From Iris pallida (lineage: Eukaryota; Streptophyta; Magnoliopsida; Asparagales; Iridaceae), in assembly GCA_029216955.1 (NCBI GenBank), contig JANAVB010005597.1, positions 46,865,456 through 46,929,455 on the forward strand: 64,000 nt of DNA. The letters are read 5' to 3'. Position 1 is the stretch's first letter, and every line of letters begins with the position of its first letter. Shown in pieces: positions 1-12,418 of this stretch. The position numbers were made by a program, and so were the translations under genes. The notes beneath the pieces were generated by a model. The model was not told the DNA's origin. It searched no databases and saw nothing but the letters and a program-made list of their open reading frames with translations.

Positions 1-606
1 CTCAAAATTTTTCATGAGCCATCAAAAGAGGGCCACGTGGCGGAGTTACAAGGAAGACGAAAAGGTTGTGTTGTTGCCTTGCTGGAAGTTGTTTCTTCCT
101 GAATAATGCTTTTTGTACATCCAAATTGCACTTTCAAACTGTCCATCCTTACGTGGCAGCTGACGTGATATATTGATCTGGCAGCTGACGTGGCAATTTT
201 TTTTATAAATAAAACTAAAAATAAAAATTAACATTAAAGTTAATATTAACATTAACATTAACATTAACATTAATATTAATATTATCGTTAACATTAACAA
301 TAATATTAATATTAACATTAACCTTAACATTAATATTAACATAAATTAATATTGATATTAAATTAACATTGATATTAACGTTAAATTATTATGGAGAAAA
401 TTGGGTAGTTAACTTTTTGGATTAAAATTTGCCATGTCATCAGTCATGTCAGATGACACACTATTATTTAACATGCCACATCAGATGGGAGGGCTATATA
501 TTAGAGGGTCAATTTGGAGGTACGAATATAGCATTACTCTTTCTTCTTGTATTGTTTCTTATCCTTCGTTTCTTCTGCTGGTTTCTAACACACTCTATTT
601 TCTTCA
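1..606. repeat. AT-rich flank with an ATTAAC microsatellite
   Basis: No gene is supported here. Positions about 200-380 are an imperfect array of 6-bp units of the ATTAAC/ATTAAT type. It gives long open frames of alternating Leu/Ile/Met codons that are composition artefacts. A similar array forms the core of the TIR element at 31286-31661, but I see no matching terminal repeats here. Positions 130-195 contain several ACGTGGC/GACGTG strings, which look G-box-like but cannot be assigned to a promoter. The segment ends at the first Met codon of the Mutator transposase gene. Confidence 0.7.
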
Positions 607-2643
607 ATGTTGACGTCACATGGAGAAAGTGATCGTCGTGTGGAAGATTTAGTCGATGAAGAAAGCCTCCTTTCAAGAGGACTGTCAGATGATTTGGATG
701 ATGAGCAAGGTTTGGAAGATGTTAGCTTAGGAGACAGTAAAGAACAAGATGAAGACATCAACGCAAACAACGAAATGTTATTTCACATCACCCTTTCTAA
801 TGGATTTAAGAAATGCATTATATTTTTACATCTATTTCTCATGTTTATTTTGTTTTATTCTGTTCTTAGGGACGACGGTGAATCTCTATTGGATTTCGAT
901 GCAGCGACGATGAAAAAAATATTGTAATCTACCAACATTAACAAAGATCCAAAACAACTCTTAGAAGAAGATATTGTTGGCCTACAGTTCAACTCTATTG
1001 AAGAAGCAGAGACATTCTACCGGATATATTCAAAAGCATATGGTTTCAGTATTAGAAAGAACGAGGTAAAGAAAAACAAATCTGGGATGGTGATGATCCG
1101 TAGTTGGTGTTGTTCGAATGCGGGATTCAGACACAAGAAATACAAGGAAGCTCCAAACAGGGTTCGTAAGCCAAAAAGTGAAAGCAGAAGTGGTTGTAAA
1201 GCAATTTTTCGTATTGGGTACACCCATAAAACAAAGATGTGGTCCGTCAAAAAATTTCATGTACACAACCATAACCTGGCGAATGATTATGAAACAGTTT
1301 TTTTGAGATCCCATCGTAAGATATCACCCGCAGAGTTTGAAGAAATTAAGATTATGAAGCAATCAGGGACGGGGACTGGAGCGATATGGAATTTAATTAT
1401 CCAGAAGAAAGGTGGCTGGGATAAGGTTGGATGGACGAGAAAGGATTTATACAACGCTCTAGCTCAAGATAGTAGAGCACTAGACGATGTTCATGCTACG
1501 ACAACACTTACATTTCTTCAATCTAAGGAGGGCAGTGACCCTGATTTCTTCTACGAGTACAAGGTAGACGAAGATTCCAGATTGACCCATCTCTTTTGGG
1601 CTGACGGTGTATGTCGATTCGATTACGAATTATTTGGAGATTCACTAGCATTGGATTCTACATATAAAACAAATAGAAGTCAAATGCCGTTGGTGGTTCT
1701 AGTGGGTACAAACAATCATGCGATGACTTGTGTGTTTGGGTTTGCAATGATCCATAATGAGACTGCAGAGACATATTCTTGGGTTCTAGAAAAATTTCTA
1801 GAGTGTATGAATGGCAAATTACCAGTGACAGTTCTCACAGATGGTTGCAGATCCATGAATAAAGCAATTGAGGATTTAATGCCCAGCGTAGTTCATCGAA
1901 CGTGCTCATGGCATATCCTAAACAATGCTGCCAAACATGTACACCGAGAGGGTTTTCACAATAAACTGAGTCTTCTGATTAAAAGGTACATCGCACACTT
2001 GCTACTTTACTTTGAAGTATGTTGTTGTTACAATATCACAACTTTAGTTACTGTTTATGTTTTCTAAACAGGTACTATTTAGTCGAAGAATTTGAAAACC
2101 GTTGGCAGCAGATGCTAACAGATTATAATGTAGAGAACAATGAGTGGACCACTGCATTGCACAGAATGAGGGAGCGATGGGCGGACACATTCCTACGTGG
2201 AAATTATTTTGGCGGTTCTACTGCAACAAATAGATGTGAATCTATGAACGCATTTCTGAAAAGGTTTTTGAATGAGAAGCTGCCACTATAGAAGGCCCTT
2301 CAAAATTGTGACTACGGTTTGGCGGCCTTACGTTACGGCCAGATGGGTAAGCATGTCACTGATAAACTCTCAACACCAGTTGTGAATCAAACTAGCATGG
2401 CCGTAATAGAAGGTAAATTTGCCGCAATTTACACTAAAACGGTGTTTATAGATGTAAGGAAGGAAATCACACGTTCTGATGCATATACTGTTCTCCATCA
2501 TCACATCATAAGAGAGGCAGAAGTTTGCACTGTCCAAAAGTATATGTCGCCAGACAGTGTCAACCGGAAGGTTACATTTGATCCGGTCGACAACATCATA
2601 AATTGTGAATGCTTGTGGATGGAGACCAAGGGGATTCCTTGTA
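607..2643 (+). pseudogene. FAR1/MURA-type Mutator transposase, 5' part (split by CACTA element)
   Basis: This is the N-terminal and central part of a MULE transposase of the FAR1/FHY3 relative group, which would bind element ends and catalyse DDE cut-and-paste transposition. An acidic leader (607-780) precedes a FAR1-type DNA-binding domain (about 970-1275; 'FYRIYSKAYGFSIRK', a WCCS cysteine motif and a His-x-His). The DDE core follows, with 'LALDSTYKTN' near 1650 and 'VLTDGC' near 1835. A clean GT-AG intron fits 1986-2071. The SWIM zinc finger starts with 'NCECLW' near 2607 and is cut at 2643. Two in-frame stops (TAA 925-927, TAG 2289-2291) plus the insertion make it non-functional. An acceptor at 868-869 suggests a further intron in the leader, but I could not fix its donor. 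The 3' part is at 19608-20121. Confidence 0.9.
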
Positions 2644-2658
2644 CACTACACCATAATA
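2644..2658 (+). repeat. CACTA left terminal inverted repeat
   Basis: CACTACACCATAATA, matched exactly in inverse at 19590-19604. It lies inside the SWIM-domain codons of the interrupted Mutator transposase and follows one copy of the GTA target duplication. Confidence 0.95.
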
Positions 2659-2689
2659 TGCAAATTGTGACACAATTTTTTTCCAATTA

Positions 2690-2830
2690 GTAACAGTTAT
2701 TACTGTTACAAGATAGTAACACTTATAACCGTTACTATAGGCAAAAACCATTACGAAAATTCTAATTCTATAATTCTTTTATTTTTTATATTAGTTGTAA
2801 CAGTAAAAACTGTTACAAACTTATAACTTA
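2690..2830. repeat. CACTA left subterminal repeat array
   Basis: Several imperfect copies of GTAACRGTTAT...RCTGTTAC dyads. They resemble the better kept GTAACGGT..ACCGTTAC copies at the right end (19200-19600). In CACTA elements such subterminal repeats are binding sites for the TNPA-type protein; here that role is inferred from position and symmetry. Confidence 0.75.
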
Positions 2831-3380
2831 TGTCACATGCAAAACATGTGCCAGCAAAAAAGTGTTACAAAGCAAACAAAAGGAAATTTTTCCCCAATTT
2901 TTTCCCGCACTTCCCTCCCCTCTTCTTCTATGTTGATCAATGCATGGTCCGGCCCCTTCCCTCTTCTTCTCTCCTGTGAGCCGCTGCCGAACGCTTCCCT
3001 CTTCTCTCCTGTTACGAAGGTATGACCTCTCCTCCTCTCTCACAGTCTCTTAGGGTTTCATTTTTCTTAGGATTTTGGTTCTTAGGGTTTCATTTTTCTT
3101 AGGGTTTTGATTTTGTTATGGTTTTTGTTTTCTTTAGGGTTTCAGCTTTCCTTAATTCTCTCCATTATCTGAAGATTTGAGCATCGTCGAAGCAAGAAAG
3201 GTAATTCCCTCGTTCTCTCTCTCTCTGTGTGTATGATTTTATGGGTTTTGATGATTTTTGGGTTTTGTTAATTTTATGTTAAGGTTGCATCAAATTTTTG
3301 GATCATATTTTGTTGTAGTCCCCGCTAATGATTCACCATATTTTGTTGCATCAAATATTTGTGTTAGTAGCTTGTGAAGA
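2831..3380 (+). promoter_or_regulatory. Probable TNP2 promoter/leader region
   Basis: No coding sequence is seen. The stretch is pyrimidine-rich and contains repeated CTTAGGGTTT strings (3048-3145), common in plant 5' leader exons. A CT microsatellite follows at about 3212-3230. It lies between the left subterminal repeats and the TNP2 gene, where a CACTA transcript would begin. Assignment as promoter or leader is inferred from position and composition only. Confidence 0.35.
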
Positions 3381-4184
3381 AAAGTTTCTCATGCCCAAAC
3401 ACGAGTATAATATCGTATGGATGTCCTCAAAAATTAAATTGACATCGTATATTAGCGGATTATCACATACCTGTATGCTATTATCTTGGCATCCACAATA
3501 AAGTTTGCCATGTACAAGATCCAAGCACTTCACATTCTTATTAGGTGTAGCGAAGAGAAAACATGATTCACACCTGATTCTTTTGTCATGTTTACTTCCA
3601 GTATTTTACTTAAGCATGTCTGCTAGAAATCTGAGTTGGCATGACATTATCTGTAAAGTTTGCCATTATAGGCATGTGGATCTTGTACATGTGGATCTGA
3701 AAAGTTTCTCATGCCCAAACACGAGTATAATGTCGTATGGATGTCCTCAAAAATTAAATTGACATCGTATATTAGCGGATTATCACATACCTGTATGCTA
3801 TTATCTTGGCATCCACAATAAAGTTTGCCATGTACAAGATCCAAGCACTTCACATTCTTATTAGGTGTAGTGAAGAGAAAACATGATTCACACCTGATTC
3901 TTTTGTCATGTTTACTTCCAGTATTTTACTTAAGCATGTCTGCTAGAAATCTGAGTTGGCATGACATTATCTGTAAAGTTTGCCATTATAGGCATGTGGA
4001 TCTTGTACATATGGATCTGAAAAGTTTCTCATGCCCATACACGAGTATAATATCGTATGGATGTCCTCAAAAATTAAATTGACATCGTATATTAGCGGAT
4101 TATCACATACCTGTATGCTATTATCTTGGCATCCACAATAAAGTTTGCCATGTACAAGATCCAAGCACTTCACATTCTTATTAG
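3381..4184. repeat. 320-bp tandem repeat, about 2.5 copies
   Basis: Copies start at 3381, 3701 and 4021, an exact 320-bp period; the third stops at about 4184. They are nearly identical with a few substitutions, for example in the codons around 3563 and 3708. Each contains, in antisense, the same piece of a WD40-repeat exon (see the LIN-like fragment), so the tandem amplification took place after the fragment was captured. Confidence 0.93.
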
Positions 4185-4880
4185 AGTTGAGCAACTTAGA
4201 ACCACCATTCCAAGAAAATACCTAATCAGGAAACAGAAATGTAATCATATTTCTCCAACAACGACGAAGGTTTTGTGTTCAAAATTTCATTACATGTTGA
4301 ATTTGCTTTTTCTAACAAATGAAGGGGACTGAATGAGTCGCTAATTTGTGTTGATAGAGGTTTTTATGTAATCATGGGAATGATACGAGAAACAGAAAAA
4401 TAGAAGGTTCCCTTACCAACCTTGTTCATATCAATCTTGACAAGGAACTCAAGTTCCTGCTAGTTTAATTGATAAATGAGACATGAAGAATTTTTTTAGT
4501 GCCAATTTGACATTTACTAATGAACCTTGCATAATCTAAACTTAAATCGTCGTGAAATCCCAAAGAAACACCATAACGAGAACTATAAAATGTTGCAAAG
4601 AATAGAAAAATACTAGAAGAAGGGTGCTCCAAAGTACCTTGACACCAGCTCCCTGTGGAATAAAGCAGGCAATGGTGTTTGCAACAGTCAGGTTATGAAC
4701 TTGATCTTTCATATCATGGACTTCTACACATGAGATATTTCTATCTCCAACATTCCAAACCTTCTCATAAAAAATAAAGTTTTTCAGTTACGAAACACAT
4801 TGAAGGTACTGATATGCGTATGTGGGGACAATCAGATATCATACCCTCACTGTTTTGTCAAGTGAACCATTCAAATTCTC
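3381..4880 (-). pseudogene. Captured fragment of a LIN-type WD40 E3 ubiquitin-ligase gene
   Basis: On the minus strand three exon-like pieces read in the order of WD40 repeats. A 'NGSLDKTVRV' piece lies near 4860. A second piece at about 4770-4635 includes 'CVEVHDMKDQVHNL' and 'ANTIACFIPQGAGVKV'. A third at about 4185-3990 reads 'NVKCLDLVHGKLYCGC' then 'DNSIQ', and is repeated in the 320-bp tandem copies. From memory of the family, these strings match the C-terminal WD40 part of plant LIN/CERBERUS-type U-box ligases. Introns lie between the pieces, so the capture was of genomic DNA. There is no start, no U-box and no continuous frame, so no functional product is expected. An antisense transcript could in principle make siRNA against the parent gene. 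Family assignment is from recalled motifs. Confidence 0.7.
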
Positions 4881-5660
4881 AAAATTCTCAAAATGCAAAA
4901 TGCAATAATTCAGGTGCACTTGTGTGTATCAGTGTCCCTGATTTTGTTTTTGTTTTTGAGGGAAAATGGTATGAGTTACTCGGTAGCATCTGATTAAAAA
5001 AATAATTCTTCGGCAATGCCTGTTCGACATTAGTCACTCATCTTGATCGAGTATGAGACTGATTACTTATTGTTGGACTTGACAACACGAAGTGCTACTG
5101 TTAGCCACGAGATTTGGTTTTAGTTGGTAACAACTTAGATACTTACAAGGTTCAGCAAGCTTCAGTTTATCTGGTGACAGCTTATTTCTATGGTATGAAT
5201 AATTACCTCATCTTTTGCTTTCTAATATAAGCAGAAGCAAGATTACAGCCCCGGCCCCAAATGTTGTTGTTCTCTCTTGCTTTTCCATTGTTGATTCAGA
5301 AATTTTCATCTAACGGATAATAGTTTGGTATATTTGCGTAGAACGGGATAAGTTTTTCGTTAAGAGTACGTGGGTTGATTATAACCATATTGCTGAGTTC
5401 TTATTTTGAGTTCCTAGTTGAGTTCCTAGTTGATTATAACCATATTGCTGAGTTCTTAAAAATTGCATGACAAAAATGTTGGTTATTTGTACGCCAAAGG
5501 TTCAGAATCAAGTAACTTGATTGTTGCATATTTACCTTTCTGGATGGTTCAAATATTTTGTGTTATTTCTTAGCAGTTTGTGTAATGATATAAATCCTTA
5601 CTAATATCCATCTTTGTTTTTTAGGTTTGTTGTTTGAGAGGATATAGTTTTTCTTCTTAT
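4881..5660. other. Non-coding interior of CACTA element
   Basis: No gene is seen. A short direct repeat containing GTTGATTATAACCATATTGC occurs at about 5373 and 5431. The last 50 bases lead into the TNP2 start and include a plausible acceptor (TTTTTTAG at about 5617-5624), so a 5' leader intron of TNP2 may end here. Confidence 0.4.
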
Positions 5661-8350
5661 CATGTCACGATCGATTTCAAAAGAGTGGATAATACATCCA
5701 CATAGAAATGACGACGAGTACAAACAAGGGGTTCGATTTTTTATGGATTTTGCAATGAAACACTCACCCCCTGGGCTTACAACATGTAGTTGCCCTTGTA
5801 AAGTATGCAAAAATGAAAAAAGAGCTTCATTTGAAGTAGTTAGAAGGCATTTGATCGCCAATGGTATGCTTCCGACATACGATGAATGGTCTCTTCATGG
5901 AGAGAAGCCGGGCATGGATATGACAGCAGGTTATGAAGAACAAGTTATTGAAGAAGATCAAATCCATGATGGAGTTCTAACAAAGGTGCCAATGTCAATG
6001 AGGGTACACTGGGGAACCTGGTTGATGATGCTTATGGTGTACACAATGAAGCTCCTGGTGGTGAAGGTAGTGGTGCAAATAATTCTCAAACAAATGTAGT
6101 GCCCAAAAATTCTTTTGCTCATTATCCTGATAATGTTGATAAGTATTGTGAATATAAGAGAATTGCTAGTGAGAAATTATACCCCGGTTGTGAAGATGAA
6201 CACACAACTCTATCTGTAATTATAGAGTTGCATAACTTAAAGAAGAAGTATAATTGGTCGGGAAATAGTGTGACAGAATTGTTAAAGTGTTTGACTCAAT
6301 GGCTCCCAAAGGGGAACACACTCCCTCAAAAGTATCCTGTAATGAAGCAAATGATGAGAGATTTAGGAATGAAGGCGAAGTGCATCCATGCATGCGAGAA
6401 TAATTGCATGTTGTATTGGAAGGAGTATGCAAATGCGACTGAGTGCCCTCAATGTCAGACGTCCCGATTTAAAGTTAAGGAGAAAACGAAGCCAGGAAAG
6501 GTTGGAAAGGAATCAAAAGAACCAAGAAAAGTTTTGAGGCACTTTCCTTTGATTCCAAGATTAAAGAGGTTGTACACAATACCTTGGATTGCAAAAAAAA
6601 TGCAGTGGCACAAGGAAGTAGAGCCTTCGTGGGACTTAATGCGACATCCTTGTGATTCAGCTGAATGGAGAACACTTAAATGCAGGTGGCCGGAGTTTGC
6701 TGATGAGGGACGAAATGTTTGGCTTGGTATAGCGACTGATGGATTCAACCCACATGGTGTTCTATCTAATAATTACAGTTGTTGGCCTGTTTACGTTATA
6801 ACATACAATATGCCTCCTTCATTATGCATGAAATCACAGTTTCAGATGATGTGCTTATTAATTCCAGGGCCCAAAGCACCAAGCCAAGATATTGATGTTT
6901 TCTTGCAGCCTCTTGTAGATGACTTGAAACAACTTTGGGAAGGAGTATCGGCATTTGACATGGACAGAGGGATGATTTTTACTTTGAGAGCCATGTTGTT
7001 ATGGGGGATCCATGATTTTCCGGCATTTGGAAATTTATCAGGTTGTGTAACACATGGTTACAAAGCATGTCCTATTTGCGGCACTGAGACAGAGTCTGAA
7101 AGGATTATTGGAAAGAATGTGTATACAAAGTACAGAAGATTTTTGAAGGATGATCATCCATTCAGAGCAGTCAAACGCGGATGGTATAAGACTGAAGAGC
7201 ACAGACAACCTCCGCAACGTTTGCATGGATCGACCCTTTTGCAAAGGCTTGACCGCATCCACTATATACCTGGTAAGTTAGTTAAAGGTTATGGCAAGAA
7301 GAGAATGGCACTCGAGGGCAATGGTGGTGGTGAAGATGATGGTGGTGGTGGTGGTGATGATGATATCGATTGTGATGGTAGTGAAAGACCAGCATGGTAT
7401 AAAAAGTCCATTCTTTTTAATTTGGAATATTGGCAATCTCATAAAGTACGACATACTATTGATTTGATGCATACTGAGAAGAATGTTGCCGAACATTTAA
7501 TAAATATGCTTTTTGATAAAAAAGGGCAACGAGATTCGGGTTATGCCTTGGACAATTCCCAGAAGAAGCAATTTTGCGAATTCCTAAAAGGCTTAAAGCT
7601 CCCATCAGGATTTGCATCTAACCTGAGCAATCTTGTAAGTCTTCAACCACTAAGTTTGCATATAAAGAAGTCACATGACTACCACGTCATGATACAGTAT
7701 TTGTTGCCAGTTTTGCTTCAGCATGCATTTCTAAATAGACGCGACCTAAAAAGAGCTATTATGCAAGTATGCCTATACTTTAACATATTGTTTCAAAGAT
7801 CCTAGATCGAAAGCATGTCCAAGCTGCAAAAGATATGATCGCTGAGGCATTATGTGTATTGGAGCATTATTTTCCAGCCTACTTTTTTGACATAAGTATC
7901 CACCTAATGGTTCATCTTGCTGACCAAGCTCTACTTTGTGGACCTACGAGATTTATTTGGATGTATCCATTTGAAAGGTGAGATGATTATTTTCTTATAA
8001 CGTTGTTATTTATTGAGTTAGATGGAAACTAACAATTTTATCTATTTTATCGGATACAAGGTCTATGAAGGAGTGCAAAGACATTCCTAGCAACAAGCGT
8101 TATGTTGAAGGGTCGATTGCCGAGGCTTATCTTATTTCAAAGTCTGTTAGATATGCTATGTAGTACATGCCAAATCCACGTGACGGCAATCGCAGTTCTA
8201 CTCAGGCCTCTTTTCTAGTTGAAAACGGTGATGATGTATATGAGCGCTTTATTATTGAGGGTAAAACAATTAAGTTAACCGGGGTACAATGGAGACAAAT
8301 TCGAAGATGGATAGTTTTTAGATTAGAAATACCGAAACTAGCAGAGTACT

Positions 8351-9745
8351 TGTAGTGCCCCGCTCCGCGAAGGCACTAGATAAACAGAAAGATCGGATTG
8401 CTGGCTCTGCAACAGAAGACGATTAATTTGGGTGAGTGGACGAAGTCTCATTTGCTGATTCGCTTACGCCTTAAGAATCTGAATTTTTGATTGAATGCTT
8501 TTGTTAATAATAAGATGGTAAATCCTTGAGTATGCTTTAAGAGAATTCACATGTTGCCTCGCTAAGATTTGAATGTTACCTTGATAAAGAGAACCATGCC
8601 ATGCTAAGAACAAGAAAAGAAATAATCAGCATGCTAATAAGAAGACTCGTTGCCTGCTAATAAGAACTGAAATGATGCTTGTCATGCTTGATAGGATAAG
8701 AGAAAATAAATGAATCGAATTGAATGCTTGATCATTGCTTGCTGCTTGTATGCTTGAGAATTATAGACATGTACAGACGGACTTGTACATGTTGACCTGA
8801 ATAAAAGAAAGGCACGAATTGAACGTGTCGTATATCTGCAAAAGACATAAAAAGAACATGTCGTACATCTGATCTGAAATCTGTTTCATCTGATAGAATC
8901 CTGCTAGAGCATGCATATGGTCTCGGACAACTCATGCACGAGTAAAATTTGTCTCTCGGGTGGTATCTGGGGGCGCCTGGAACCGCTCGGCCTAGGAGAG
9001 ATTATGAGCAGACTGGGTGCAAGGACCCATGTTAAAAGTGTAGCCGTTATCTGTGTCCTTAGCGACGAGCTGAACCCAAGAGCGTCACAGCGGCTAATCA
9101 TGGGTTTCCCATGGACCATCATATAGATAGGTGTGGATTGGTGCAAAGCTGAACCGGAGAGTCACAGCTGCCAATCGGTCTGCATGTGTCTATCATATGT
9201 TTTGCTAAGAGCTAACGATGCAGAGACGAACAGGGAATGACAATATTGGTTTTATAATGTTATGCTAATCCTTGTCTTGTGCAGGGATGGACGGTCGGCT
9301 ATGGTAAGAATCACTAAAAAAGTGATATAACTGTATTGCTTGAGTTTGATATATAAATGCTTGCAGAGATTAATCTGTTACAAAGAAATGCTATGTTCCA
9401 CTAAGAGAAAGGATGTAATATCATGCTTGTAATCTGACCCTAAGTTTGTCTTGAACAAGAGAAAAGAATGTTAAAGTTGTTGTCCCTAATGAAATCAATA
9501 AAGAGAAATGTTCTTGTTACCATTGTGTTCAATACTTGTATTCTGAAATATGTCCGCTGCTGCTTCAATTATCTGCGATACATTCCGCTGCGTATTGTCA
9601 AACTTGTCTATCTTGTCTTGTTTCAGGTCTTGGCCTTGTGCAAGCGCAACTTAGGCTTGTACGGCATCACGCCTTAGCGAGAACGAACGGTCCCAAAGAG
9701 CCCGAAGCGAGGACGAAAAGGACTCTGCGGGATCGGGGCGTGACA
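8351..9745 (+). repeat. Left LTR of small LTR element
   Basis: A 1395-bp LTR with TG..CA ends, nearly identical to 10076-11470. Open frames of 60-100 codons inside it are present in both LTRs and look accidental. Confidence 0.95.
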
Positions 9746-9748
9746 GAA

Positions 9749-9760
9749 TGGTATCAGAGC
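9749..9760 (+). other. Primer-binding site (initiator Met tRNA type)
   Basis: TGGTATCAGAGC, three bases after the left LTR. This is the standard plant PBS complementary to the 3' end of initiator tRNA-Met. Confidence 0.92.
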
Positions 9761-10075
9761 AACACGATCCTCTGGCCAATTTTGATTCAATTGAATTTGT
9801 ACATGTCTTCTGATCGAAATTCCGTTGCCTACTCGATATCAATAATGAGATGAACGTTCCATACAATAAGTCCGTAAATATTTTTATGATGCCGGCAATG
9901 TTTTACCGATTTGATTGATTGAGATTGAAATGCTTGATTGAACAAGAGTTTTGATATGATCTGAATTGTGATTTCATGGATTGATGATGGCGAAGGATGA
10001 GGACTATCGCTGCTAAGGATATCGTAAGTTTCTCCTTAAGTTTCGAGGACGAAACTTCTTTTCGGTGGGTAATTA

Positions 10076-11470
10076 TGTAGTGCCCCGCTCCGCGAAGGCA
10101 CTAGATAAACAGAAAGATCGGATTGCTGGCTCTGCAACAGAAGACGATTAATCTGGGTGAGTGGACGAAGTCTCATTTGCTGATTCGCTTACGCCTTAAG
10201 AATCCGAATTTTTGATTGAATGCTTTTGTTAATAATAAGATGGTAAATCCTTGAGTATGCTTTAAGAGAATTCACATGTTGCCTCGCTAAGATTTGAATG
10301 TTACCTTGATAAAGAGAACCATGCCATGCTAAGAACAAGAAAAAAAATAATCAGCATGCTAATAAGAAGACTCGTTGCCTGCTAATAAGAACTGAAATGA
10401 TGCTTGTCATGCTTGATAGAATAAGAGAAAATAAATGAATCGAATTGAATGCTTGATCATTGCTTGCTGCTTGTATGCTTGAGAATTATAGACATGTACA
10501 GACGGACTTGTACATGTTGACCTGAATAAAAGAAAGGCACGAATTGAACGTGTCGTATATCTGCAAAAGGCATAAAAAAAACATGTCGTACATCTGATCT
10601 GAAATCTGTTTCATCTGATAGAATCCTGCTAGAGCATGCATATGGTCTCGGACAACTCGTGCACGAGTAAAATTTGTCTCTCGGGTGGTATCTGGGGGCG
10701 CCTGGAACCGCTCGGCCTAGGAGAGATTATGAGCACACTGGGTGCAAGGACCCATGTTAAAAGTGTAGCCGTTATCTGTGTCCTTAGCGACGAGCTGAAC
10801 CCAAGAGCGTCACAGCGGCTAATCATGGGTTTCCCATGGACCATCATATAGATAGGTGTGGATTGGTGCAAAGCTGAACCGGAGAGTCACAGCTGCCAAT
10901 CGGTCTGCATGTGTCTATCATATGTTTTGCTAAGAGCTAACGATGCAGAGACGAACAGGGAATGACAATATTGGTTTTATAATGTTATGCTAATTCTTGT
11001 CTTGTGCAGGGATGGACGGTCGGCTATGGTAAGAATCACTAAAAAAGTGATATAACTGTATTGCTTGAGTTTGATATATAAATGCTTGCAGAGATTAATC
11101 TGTTACCAAGAAATGCTATGTTCCACTAAGAGAAAGGATGTAATATCATGCTTGTAATCTGACCCTAAGTTTGTCTTGAACAAGAGAAAAGAATGTTAAA
11201 GTTGTTGTCCCTAATGAAATCAATAAAGAGAAATGTTCTTGTTACCATTGTGTTCAATACTTGTATTCTGAAATATGTCCGCTGCTGCTTCAATTATCTG
11301 CGATACGTTCCGCTGCGTATTGTCAAACTTGTCTATCTTGTCTTGTTTCAGGTCTTGGCCTTGTGCAAGCGCAACTTAGGCTTGTACGGCATCACGCCTT
11401 AGCGAGAACGAACGGTCCCAAAGAGCCCGAAGCGAGGACGAAAAGGACTCTGCGGGATCGGGGCGTGACA
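10076..11470 (+). repeat. Right LTR of small LTR element
   Basis: A 1395-bp direct copy of 8351-9745. It is preceded by GTGGGTAATTA, a weak polypurine tract, and followed by the GTACT duplication. Confidence 0.95.
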
Positions 11471-11658
11471 GTACTACAGGTATCGCTCATCTTTGGAATA
11501 AAGAATTATAAAAAAATTATATATTTTTATTTTTATTTAATTTATTTTAAATGATTTCCAGTTTGTATCGCTCGTCTCTGGAAACTACTTCCCGTGGTAA
11601 TACCAAAGAGGCAGAAGTAGTGATACAATCCAAATTCATTGACTGGTTACACAAAAAG

Positions 11659-11767
<109 letters not shown>

Positions 11768-12418
11768 TTTTACTTGATGTGGTGCTAATTAATTATGTTT
11801 ACTTTATTGCTTTACTAGTTAATTGAAGAAGAATGTATGAATGGAGATCTTTGGCGATATATTAGCGGACCAAGTCGTCAAGCCAAAACATATCTTAAGT
11901 ATAGGGTCAATGGCTATATCTTCTCTCCCCAGAGTTATGATGATAAAGTTGCAACTCAAGATAGCGGTGTTTGCATGGATGCAATCACCACATTTAGGGC
12001 AAGTTCAAAAGACAAGAACCTTACGGATGATGATACTACATGGTATGGGATCATCAAAGAGATCATAGAAGTTGACTATTATGAATTTCACCATGTTGTG
12101 TTCTATTGTGAGTGGGTGAATGTTGGAGATAAGACCAACGACTGTAAGTTATGTCCAGACTCTAATTTATTGACGGTGATTTTAAAAAAGTTGAAGAGCA
12201 CCGATGGGGAGTATGATGAGCCGGCAATTCTAGCATTTGAAGCAAGTCAGGTTTTTTATGTAAAAGACATTCAAAATCCAGATTGGTCGATTGTTCTTCG
12301 TTCTCCAAAGCGAATGACTGATGAGGTGGATGGGCTGATTGTACCAGAAAATTTTCAATCTTGTCTTCTGGAGCAACCTCACTTGGCACCACTACTAAAA
12401 TGTGTTGGAAAAAAATAA

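Larger units (their letters stand above)
8351..11470 (+). mobile_element. Small non-autonomous LTR retrotransposon, TSD GTACT
   Basis: Two direct LTRs of 1395 bp (8351-9745 and 10076-11470) flank only 330 bp of internal sequence. LTRs begin TGTAGTGCCCCGC and end GGGGCGTGACA. GTACT occurs at 8346-8350 and 11471-11475 as the 5-bp target duplication. The internal part starts with a primer-binding site and ends with a GA-rich tract. There is no gag or pol, so it depended on another element. The motif TTTCGAGGACGAA before the right LTR resembles the 3' internal end of Gypsy 2 here (TTTCGAGGACGAATTT on the minus strand), suggesting a deletion derivative of a related Ty3/Gypsy element. The LTRs differ at only about ten or eleven sites by eye, so insertion was recent. 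It sits in the TNP2 gene. Confidence 0.95.

Noticed and set aside
46..342. Leu/Met/Ile-rich frame (also 31344-31652)
   Set aside because: Translation of ATTAAC-type microsatellite; no protein features.
3381..4184. CRISPR-like array
   Set aside because: Copies are contiguous 320-bp tandem repeats without spacers, in a plant genome.
8904..9146. Frames conserved between 8904-9146 and 10629-10871
   Set aside because: They are conserved only because both are LTR copies; no domain and both strands are open.
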